Below are positions 30,701 through 39,700 of a stretch of 64,000 bases of DNA, piece after piece. Both the position numbers and the translations under genes were made by a program. Each line of letters begins with the position of its first letter. Within the stretch, counting starts at the first letter, position 1. Where the stretch lies: positions 124,001-188,000 of the forward strand of contig VHIT02000036.1 of the NCBI GenBank assembly GCA_009768925.2, written 5' to 3'. Below the pieces are notes generated by a model. The model did not search any database. It worked only from the letters and a program-made list of their open reading frames with translations, and had not been told where the DNA came from. This stretch comes from Cryptosporidium bovis (Eukaryota; Apicomplexa; Conoidasida; Eucoccidiorida; Cryptosporidiidae).

Positions 30701-31678
30701 ATTAGTAGATATTGCTTTTGTAGAAGTAACAACTTTATTATTAGTATTTTTACCTGCAATCACAGTTTTAACATTATCATTTTTACCATTATTCTTGCAC
30801 GCTAATTTAGCCCAAGTAGTATTGTTAACTAAAGTACTATTCGGTGTCATTGAACTAACTGTATCGTTATTGTTTAATTTTGAATTGTTCATCGATTCAA
30901 CACCTCCTTTATCAACAAACAAATTCGAATTTAAATTTCCCTTATTTGTCACTGAACTAGCAACAGAATTTAACATATTGTTAACAGAATGTTTACTGTC
31001 CTTATTATTTTGATGGTTTGAACCACTAACTTTTTGATTAGTGTGTCTTCCGCCAACACTTTTATTGTTAAAACTACTTTCATTCTGATTCTGAACATGA
31101 CTATGATTGTGAGCATTGCCAATGCTGCCAATGCCATGGTTATTTTGGCTATGTTGTCTTTGACTTCTATTACCTCCTTGATGCTGATTATTTGCCATGC
31201 CAACAATATTACCACCAACTAAATTTCTGTTTTTACCACTACTATTGTACCCTGTATTGCTTAAGTTTAAGTACTGCTTTCTAGATTCATTTGTTTTGTT
31301 GTTATTGCTATTAGACTTGTTTTTTCCAACTTTCGTCCATTGACCAGATTCATGACCACTAAAATCTTCAATTACATTACCTACAGCTAATTCAATTTGG
31401 CCCACGTCATAATGGCATCTATGAACTAAATCAGATATATCATTCAAATTAAAATTATATGGTTCTAACACTGGGGTCAATTCTTTAACCCATTTTGCCG
31501 TTCTTGGTGAAAGCTGAACGTCTGCTATTAATGGTTGAACGTTATATCTTCTGTAATAGTCATCACTTAGTGAAGATGATGATTGTTCATTCGTACTCTT
31601 TCGTTTCCCGACAACCGTGCTCGAGTTCGTACTTGAATTATTTCCTCCTGCCCTTAAACTCCTTGTACCAGCAGTCAT
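27746..31678 (-). CDS. Giant Gly/Asn/Ser/His-rich protein with N-terminal CUE/UBA-like segment
   Basis: The only clearly folded part of this 1310-residue protein is at ~58-110 (SPRTAKWVKELTPVLEP, LNDISDLVHRCHYDVGQIELAVG, then GQWTKVGKNK). It has the three-helix look of CUE/UBA domains, as in yeast Def1 or plant GIP1-N proteins, and such domains bind ubiquitin or partner proteins. Everything after is low complexity: poly-Asn/Ser encoded by AAT/AGT runs (~880-950), Gly-rich tracts, and His clusters (HHHHQGFGAANHHHQ, HIHHH) near ~1115-1150. A phase-separating or RNA-granule role would fit but is speculative. It starts at an ATG and shares a divergent promoter with the four-exon gene at 33048. 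Confidence 0.8.
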   Translation of the reverse strand: MTAGTRSLRAGGNNSSTNSSTVVGKRKSTNEQSSSSLSDDYYRRYNVQPLIADVQLSPRTAKWVKELTPVLEPYNFNLNDISDLVHRCHYDVGQIELAVGNVIEDFSGHESGQWTKVGKNKSNSNNNKTNESRKQYLNLSNTGYNSSGKNRNLVGGNIVGMANNQHQGGNRSQRQHSQNNHGIGSIGNAHNHSHVQNQNESSFNNKSVGGRHTNQKVSGSNHQNNKDSKHSVNNMLNSVASSVTNKGNLNSNLFVDKGGVESMNNSKLNNNDTVSSMTPNSTLVNNTTWAKLACKNNGKNDNVKTVIAGKNTNNKVVTSTKAISTNSTAGNNTSTAASISNTASVNNRMGTNSSDINYKDNPYRVGTTKDSQAVQISRIDGSNTESSRIIETIWRNASDQRIEGNKEREDVAVSSDSSSSTVSGSGLDLGIKVGGISSNGIQIGGIMVGELSSPLLDKSSGLGVYLPDGRTIDPNANEGLLFGSFGAVDVSKVSEGQIHTDNGNLLNNQSHTTSGTFESSNIINATNNNGIGLSTNSGINGTSMGAGVSGGHGIGVGVAGVGGGIVGISSGNLSASGVIGGGGYGGIQGSVMSVYSDGNGNVTGTGPVNAWNTGTTVGGVNGPSSPSKDTGLQTGVGVGGSVVIGLGGSNNNSSNNNSIIGNSNNIAVDQTVLHQSHRGTASNSHLGAHHTALKVSNSNTANTGYMGQHSSAVSTGVVGSGGYGGLPMQPGIGGNNHLSIAMSPNPSNSSVPSSTSSSSAGSGSASGTGYLSNPGLMGTYDSIVGSVGGNGVNNIALTTGGGNPYNYAYLNYAGYTTAPNFPYMVGNTAAFGFPHYSATQTTKANGNHPTNVFNHQYSQGHHGTGGANVGVYSNSIVSDDITSGFGGSAVSGNGNNNSTNNNNGNNSGNNSNSNTNNNNSNNNNSSNNNNNNNHNNSNSNNNNSNNNSGTGISSTIQTCNGSTQSPLTAATINTSGVHNQHYYHNQGGYPGIQSIISPNITQHQHISGLGSSQQQGVGNVSISGSGSNSGNSIIGSSAGGTPISIPVVGFNGMTTVNGGVGGNDFGMDQAVVPQGVFPSQNIGGMALNTANKLDGTNTGGIHTVEYIHHHMGSHHHHQGFGAANHHHQLQNQTHNQSQSHIHHHNIHVGGGGHQGLIIGSSSNNSVQNASNSGQGSSTGTGSSGISQTGVNSNSGTVNSSGIVANHVVGNNATGGGSVGAGNKTGGHTAGHYHNHKHHHSETGAVGFSGFHSSRTHGNNHSSNNSGAGNGNNNGTAGGNSSGSSIGGIAGSGKRTEAGGFLQQSNNMWNN
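28836..28990 (-). repeat. Trinucleotide-rich poly-Asn/Ser coding tract
   Basis: ATT/ACT triplets on the plus strand (AAT/AGT on the coding strand) encode a run of Asn broken by Ser, Gly and His within the giant low-complexity protein. Typical replication-slippage sequence. Confidence 0.85.
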
Positions 31679-33047
31679 TTTATATATAAAGGGATAAATC
31701 CAAAATATATTATTTTATTAAGTACATAAAAAATAGTTTTAAATGACTAGCTGTAAAGAAATTAAATTAAAAGGAAAGAGGTGAATTTAAAGTCTAATCT
31801 TTTTTCCACTTCACCTCCTCTACCTTATTATTAACCTAATATGGGTGCTGTTTCCAAAACCGAACGTCTTTACAGATAGACCTGCTATAAATATTATAAC
31901 TTTTTTCACAATATTATGGTTTATGCCAAGTTTAAATGAAATACATATATAATTAATATATAACTGTTTTCAAATTTAGTACACTACTAATTTATATCGT
32001 CTTCTTGTTACTACAAATAACTTTTTATTTATTCTCGATACTTTTCTCCACTATTATTTCATTTATATAAAATTATTTCCCACAAAAAAAACTTTTAAAT
32101 CAGTTTATAACTTATATTTACTTTTTATAAATATTTTATATCCATATATTTGAAAAACCCGGGCTTATTTTTTATTTAATTAGAAATTATAATATTAATT
32201 ATATATATCCATTACTATTCTAGGTTTATTTATTTCATTATTTATTACTCTTTGACATTTGTAATCTATATATAACTATCTCATAATTATATTATTATGT
32301 ATTTTCCATTATTTATTTTTTAAATTGAATTAGTTGACGTGATGTTTTATACTTGTTATTTTAAATAATTTTATTTAGTTTACTGACTTTGTATTTCAAT
32401 TAGTTTATTAACTTTAATCATTTACTACTATTATCAAATAGCGGTTAAAAGGATTTTACTGCTGATTTTTTTAATACTTATCCCGCCGTCTCATTGTCAA
32501 TGCATTAATGTTTAGTTTTCAACTATTCGTTTTAACCAAAATTTATCGAAAAGTCACACATAACTCTGTATGCTCACGTAAAATGTGAGAATATCACTCT
32601 TTATTGCCTAAATTAACCTAACCCAACTAGTATATTCTCCTCTTTCGTATTTATCTAGTTTTCTATTTTGTAAATTACTGCAACCTAATGCATTACCCTA
32701 ATCTTCTTTTTCATCACTCATTTATCAGTTAAAAAGAAGTGATAATATAATATGATGAATTTGCTCACATTGTATTTGTAAATGTGGATGCAATACCGGT
32801 GTTGAGAGTGCATGCATGCACAAAGTTTTTGCATTATTTTTCGTAAAGTGCACTGGTTGTGTAACTTTGACTTATGTATAAATAATAGTTAATTTAAATA
32901 AAATTCATGGACTAGTGAGCGAATTTAAGTACATATACTTGTTTATTTATATTTGTATTTTCTTACATTTATAAACGAAAATTATATGTGAATGAGTATA
33001 TGGCATTTACATTTATTAAAATATATTACTAAATTAGAAAAGGAATA
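31679..33047. other. Divergent promoter region
   Basis: 1.37 kb of AT-rich sequence between the giant low-complexity gene and the small spliced gene. Notable elements are CCCGCC at 32482-32487 and the palindrome GTGCATGCATGCAC (32808-32821). No ORF. Confidence 0.5.
32808..32821. promoter_or_regulatory. GTGCATGCATGCAC palindrome (double AP2-like site)
   Basis: Perfect 14-base palindrome containing two overlapping TGCATGCA sites, ~227 bp upstream of the small spliced gene. Regulatory role inferred. Confidence 0.5.
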
Positions 33048-33629
33048 ATGACAAAAAAAGAAATGAAGAATTCATTAAGAGCAAGTGTTGAATCATCAAG
33101 CACAACTATAAGTGTCGATGGTATGTTATAAATTATCAAGAGCCGATGAAAAATTGACTACTTTTTCATTATTTTCAGACATAAATAGTGAAACACCGAG
33201 TCATAAAAGAAAATATGTAAAAAAAGAAGCAAATGAAATAGAGGAATACAAGGTAAGGTTAATAAATTTTCATCTCTCATTTAGAGATCTAATACCGAAC
33301 AATAATGACATTGACAATTACTACAATAGAAAAGACTTGAAGAACACAAGGACAATTTACACGAATCAATGACAAGTAAGTCTTAAATAAGCATATTTCA
33401 CATAAATAATAATGATAATAATATTGAAGAATTCTTAAATTCATTATATGATGAACTGGAGAATTCGAGAGTAAATTTAGAATCCTCGTGTTTAAGGTCA
33501 CTCCAAAGATATGGAGACCATGTTAAAAGACTAGAATCAATTAGAAATCAGAATATGGAAAGCTCATTGAAACTACAAAAGATGCAAAGCATGATACAAA
33601 AATTTTCCGATAAAATTACACAAGTTTAA
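33048..33629 (+). CDS. Small coiled-coil protein, four exons
   Basis: No single frame explains this stretch, but splicing does. Exons 33048-33120, 33179-33252, 33330-33375 and 33430-33629 join to 393 bases, or 130 residues plus stop. The product begins MTKKEMKNSLRAS and continues with a basic patch (SHKRKYVKKEA). The rest is predicted almost all helical coiled coil: YKKRLEEHKDNLHESM, LNSLYDELENSRVNLESS, LQRYGDHVKRLESI. Intron 1 has strong signals. Intron 2 is supported because it turns a broken frame into KRLEEHKDNLHESM. Intron 3 uses a weak acceptor (TTGAAG) but is the only one that keeps the frame. Family not recognised. The gene ends 82 bases from the convergent Nup155 stop. Confidence 0.62.
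33121..33178 (+). other. Intron 1 of the small coiled-coil gene (58 nt)
   Basis: Donor GTATGT directly after GATG, and acceptor ATTTTCAG preceded by a pyrimidine-rich tract. Phase 1. Confidence 0.7.
33253..33329 (+). other. Intron 2 of the small coiled-coil gene (77 nt)
   Basis: Donor GTAAGG after TACAAG, acceptor ACAATAG. Phase 0. The nearer acceptor TTTAG at 33284 would give a 32-base intron and an immediate stop. Confidence 0.6.
33376..33429 (+). other. Intron 3 of the small coiled-coil gene (54 nt)
   Basis: Donor GTAAGT, proposed acceptor TTGAAG. Phase 1. The other AG at 33390-33391 breaks the frame. Confidence 0.5.
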
Positions 33630-33710
33630 TTTAAAAAAAATAAGCATAAATCATTATTGTTAAATTATGTATGAATAGCACGTACATTTATATCAACTTT
33701 TGAATATATA

Positions 33711-36700
33711 TCAGAATACTATATTACTTTCATTGTTGCTTAGACTATCTTTTATAATTTGAGATAATTCAATTCTTTCGTTATTCCCAATTATTGAAAA
33801 CAGTGCACTAGAATTATTAGAATTTCCAGAAAATAACGGAAGCAGCCTTGATATCAATGTTTTATTGTTTAAATGGAAAATTATGAACTTGACTGGCCAA
33901 ACCCACCATAAAACTCTTGATTTGACATTACCAAAATCATCAAAATTGTAAATATCAACTAAATCGTTTTTTCTAAATTCATTGTAATAAAGGATAGAAA
34001 ACCTGAATAATTCCAATGTAACGGTCTCAATTACAGAATCAAATGTTTGTGGAGAAAATTTAAAGCTATCCTCTCTTGCAGCACCGTATGAAACATAACT
34101 TTCAGAAAAGTGCAAAATAGAAACAATATCCATTTCAAAAAATATTGGTGTTTCAAAAAAATATGCCTGTTTAATTCTAAATTCAAATAAGGACGATATT
34201 TTATTCCCCAATATATTGTAAATTCCCATATCGCTGTTTCCCTTTGAACTCTCAATTATCCATTTAATTTCAGTTAAACTCGAAAAACCAGTTAGATTGT
34301 AGAACTCGGTCATAAATTCAAGTAGTGTATCATTCCCATGTACCATACTTTGTATGTTAAATATTCCTAATATTAAATATTTAAAAACGTCTATCCCTTC
34401 TCTAGATACATTGTTGCCATTGTTGAGAATGGAAATAATCTCATTTTCCAAATTTTTCTTGTCTATCATTATTGAATTATTCTCATTTTTAATAAATCCT
34501 TTGTTATTTAAAGTTCCAAATAATTCAAATAATTCCTTTACAGTCGGATTAATAATAACATTTTGTTCCAGTGCAGACAATATATAATAATGAATATATT
34601 CAATTATATGGTTGAGTATTTCCATTTGTGTTTCTATATTAAACAAATCATTCCTTATATTTTTAATTAGATCCTTGTTTTTAACTTCATCCATATCTCT
34701 TTCAATACAAGTTTGTGATTGCAGTAATAGTGATTTTCTCTGTAGTAGTGTCGGTTCTTGCTGCATTTTAAGTATCTGTTCAACTATGTCAATAAACAAA
34801 TTATATATATCATTTATTTTTTTGTCTCCACGTTCCATGATTAACATACTTGTATTCAATATTCTTCTTATGTTATTTATATTATTTTTCAAATACTCGC
34901 CCAGATATTTAACATTTTCAAAGTTGCAACCGTTTATTAATACAATAGATTCTTTTGATGAATCCGAGTAATTGCCAATATCATCATATATTTTGTTCTC
35001 TAAATTACTGTTTATTTTGACTGGAATCTTCCAAAATGTTTTAGCTTTTGTATAGTAATGTTTCCCTGCAGATAAGTATTGTTTTGCATTGTATAACAAA
35101 TAACCTTGATCATTAATTAGGTCATTCTCTTTTTCATTTCTCATTTCTTTAAATCCAGAAGTTTTTTTGTTATATGTATCAGTATTCTTTGTCGATTTCA
35201 AAGCTACAAGTGTATTACTGTTGTTTATCTCATCTTTTTTAATATAAAAATCATTAATGTTATAATTCTCAAGCCAATTTTTAAGAAATGGGGAGTCATC
35301 ACTAAATAAAAACACAGTTATACATATATTTTTAGTGAACCAATTCTCGAACTTTGGATTTCGATTTTTTCTGTTTTTTATCTCTTCATAAATTGTCTTT
35401 TGCATACAAGCGTCAGTGTAAGAAATATATGAAAACAAATAGTAATGAAGCCACTCATTATTAGAAATTTCAATTCTTTTATTAGAACTTTTAGATTTTG
35501 TACCAAGGTTATCTTCCTGTTTAAGTGCAAGGATAATTATTTTTGTTATTGATGATTTAATATTTAGAATTTTTTCTCTAAATTCATTAAATATATCTAT
35601 TCTTTCATCTATACTCTTTTCCATGTCTTTTTTATTTAATATTGAATTAATGTTATACTTTCCTCCAGTTTTAGAATTTTCAATATAATTGTTTGTTTTT
35701 CTAGCTATTGTGAAGTCATTCAAGTATTCAAAATATTCATCATCAAACAAGTCCATATTAGAAAGAAAATTCTCTATTTCTAGAACATAAGTGTTGTATT
35801 TTAAGTCAAGTAAATACTGAAGATTATTATAGATCCAAAGAATTGTATGAAACTGATATGTATAAATGGACTTTGTTGTATTTGAATCAATATTCTGTCT
35901 ACAGTAATCCAACAGTGTTTTACAACCACTTTGTTCTACAGTTAATATAATATCAGAAAAAGGAATTATTTGAGAACAATATTGTTGCCCTGAACGTCTT
36001 ATTTCTGAAATTAACATTTCTAAGAAATATTGAATAAATGAATTTGACTTTGAAATATAGTCCAAATACTCTGAAAGGGAGGTTGGAATTTTGATTGGTA
36101 CTTTTTCACCATTTGTTAACCAAAGGGGAAATAAACCAGTAATTCTGAGGTACTCAGACTGGAATGAAATTAAATTCATTATTGTTCTATACTCCTCTAA
36201 ATGGCTTAATAGTACTAATGAAACATTTAAAGGCACGTGGTAAACTTTTTCAGAAAGTAAATTAGCCTTGTGTGGTTGAACAGAACCTACATAACCTTGA
36301 AAATTTTGTTTAGAACCATTTCTTTTCATGAACACTATTATCTTGTTCAGTTGTGACATTGAATTTTCTATTGAAATTATGTCAACTGGGAGTATTCCCT
36401 CTCCGTTTTCCTCTTTAGTTTTAGAAGAACTTGATGAGCTTGAAGATGATAAAAATGGGGTTTCTGAGCTATATTCATTCAAAAATCTTGAAGCAGAAAG
36501 CAAATCATATCTGAAAATGAGTCTAATTAAAAACTGGTGACCTCTATTTTCTATCAAGTCGAAAAGATTAAAATTTGAAATCGATTTTTTAAGAATATCC
36601 AGGTATGTGATGCAAATTAAATTTTCATTTGTAATATAAGCATTGTATTTAATTCCAAATGGATATGTTTTTATGAAAAGATCAGTTATTTTAAGTATTT

Positions 36701-39700
36701 CAATTGTTTTTAGTAAGAAACTGCGAATCTCAGTAAACATGTCTATTTCTGAAATATTTATGCAAGAATTTGAATGGGAGCCAACTCCGTTTGCCTTACC
36801 CAAAGAAGTAAATTCATTATCCTTAGATTCAAACAACGTTGAAGACAAGGAATTGCGATTAACATCACTGTAGTAATTCGGAAACCATGATGGAAGAAGA
36901 ATATTTAATGTATTTATAATTGGTGTTAGGGACGATATTAAATGCTTTACATGATTATCATTTAATGATGACTTGATTGTGACTGTAACCATGTCATTAT
37001 TTGAGAATTCAGTTGAATTATTGTCTGGAATTAAAAATGAACACAGTTCTCCGTCTTTATTTTCGTTTCTGTTAAAACTTGAACATGAATTATACCTCGA
37101 GATGTTCTCACAGGAAAATAACGTGCTTGAACTCATCCAGTCCGAAGCCGAAGGCTTAAAGAATTCTTGAATACACGATGATATATCTACTACTACATTT
37201 TTCCCTTTATTGCTCGAGGACTTAATTGTAGATTCACTACTAAAATTAAATTTACTATTCTTGCCATCATTAGCGTAAACGCTATTTATTCTTCTTTTGT
37301 TTCCGCTATTTCCGACTTCAAACTCATCAATCTGATTTTTAATCAACTCATTTACTATTTTAGAACCTTTGCGTGTATTATTATCATTATCCAAGTAACC
37401 ATTAAAACCACCAATCACGCTATTTTTTTCCTTATTAATTAGGTATTTATTTAACTGAACATCTAGTACACTATCCAAAGATAATTTATCGTCCTTAAAT
37501 TCACCAACACAACCCTTTAAAGCGAATTTTGAACTCTTAATTTCAAAATCTGTTTGTTGAAAAAGAGGAGTCCCCCAAATGCTCCTTAATATTCTAGAAA
37601 TAAGGAGAATTAAACCTTTACATCTGGGAGAAATAGATATCGAACAATTCAGAGAATTCAGTTTAACATTACAATAGCTAGAGTATATCGATCTAGACTG
37701 TATTGAAATATCTGATATCAATGTGACCCATATTCTAATTAAATTAATAAGTGGAAAATCATGTCTTTGATTAATTATTGTATTATTATTGTTATTCTTC
37801 ATGTAAATTTCTATCATTGGACTATCACTTTTAATACCATCAGTAGACGAATGCATTCTCTGAAAAACATCATTGTTAAAAATACCTTTAATATTCAAAT
37901 TAATTAATCCTTGCCATATTACTGAAAAAAACTGTTCAAATGTAACTGTATGAGCAAATGTACCTAGTAATCTCATAACAAATGTAACTGATTTGTTTTG
38001 ATAGTGAAGTAGATCGGTTGTATTTTCTCCATCTCTATTTAAATCAGAAAAGCCATATTTATCGAAATCATCAAATATATTTAACATAAATGAATAATTA
38101 TGTGGTTCTAATGTCATGTTTGTAATTATATCGAGTATCTTTTTTTTTTCAAGCAAAAAAACTCCATTAGTTGTAATTACTGTCCAAGATCTATTTTGAG
38201 TTGTCTGGTCCAAAACGATGTCCTTTAGTCCGCTATGTGGTAACCCTGGAAAACTGATATTGAGAAAGCAAGAAGATTTATTCAAGTTAAGCTCTTTTTG
38301 AATTAAATCGAATGTTTTTAACTTGATTATATTATCATTTGAATTATTTTTCAGGTCGCTTTTCGACAAAAAAGAATTGGTACTACCTAATGAAGATATT
38401 CTATTATAAAAGTATTTCCATATGTGATAGAATTTTGAACCTGATGTTTTAGCTCCAAATCCTGTTTTGTTTGAAGTTAAGTTATCAAAGACTAAACTAT
38501 TTAAGTTGTGACGAATAAAAAATAAGTTACTACTCGATGAGCTATTGTTTATTTCCTTCTCCTTTATATATTCACTTACTTCATATTGTCTAAATTCATA
38601 CGGATTAGGTACATTCCATAAATTATCAAAAAGTCTTTGATAATTAGATAATATTCCTCTTTCTTGCACATCCAATACAACACCCAAATTAGGGTCAGAA
38701 AAAGCATACTGCCATTCTTTAAATACTGAATTATTATTTTTATCATCATAACCATAGTAATTATTACTATCGCTATTACTGTGATTGCCGTCATTGCTAG
38801 TTCTGTTTCCTCTAAAAACAGTGCTAGTTTGCATCTGATTTTTGGCAATCATTGTTTGGTCCAAACAAGTAGCGATAATACTTGAGGTGTAGTGATTGCC
38901 AACATTAAAAGCAACATTGTTTTCTTTAAGTGCGCTAGATTCATCCTCCTCTTTATTTAACACAGTTTGAATAAAAACACCGTTTGAATACAAAGCAGAC
39001 GAAATCAAATAATCGTTCCGTTGTGATATAAATGATTCATCTAGTCCGGAAATAGGAGATCTCCTAAATCCCCTTACCTTCATACCAGTTGGAAGTTTGA
39101 GGGTAATGCATTCACCACTACTTTCTCGAGTAGATAAAGGAATAACATCGTACTTTGCCTCCATATATATTCTATCTCCTTTTGAAGTAACTATAATTAA
39201 AACAATATTTTCACTTTCTAAAGGATTTACTGGATGAATAGAATGAATAAAGAAATTATTTAACATCGAATTAAGAGAATTGCTCAAATTTTTCTGGGAA
39301 TTAACCTCTGAAATTGACTGTTTTTTGGGATAAAAATCACTACCATTTGAAACCAGTTTATTCAATTCAAACTGTAGCGTTTTGAAATTAATTCTAAATA
39401 AAAATCTTATGGGATAACAAGATGAAACTGACATATTCGATATAATTTGAGGTCTCTCTATAAAAGTAAAATCATCTGAAATTTTTTTAATGTAGATAGA
39501 CCCAATTGGAATGTTAAATACATCTATGTCAGAATTCTTGTACAAAACATAAAGCAATCCTCTGTTTTCATCAGAATAGATATAATTAACTATGTGTTCA
39601 GAGTTTCCAAAAAATATATTCTTAACAAAACTAGGAATAATTTTATCCATAAACCAATTTTTAGTTACACATACAAGTTTGGAAATGCACTGATTATCAT

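Noticed and set aside
30612-31013. 133-codon plus-strand hydrophobic frame
   Set aside because: Antisense of low-complexity Asn/Ser/Thr codons in the giant protein; composition alone makes it open and Leu/Val-rich.
33253-33284. Shorter intron 2 ending at TTTAG in the small spliced gene
   Set aside because: Only 32 bases long, and the next codons hit a stop after six residues.
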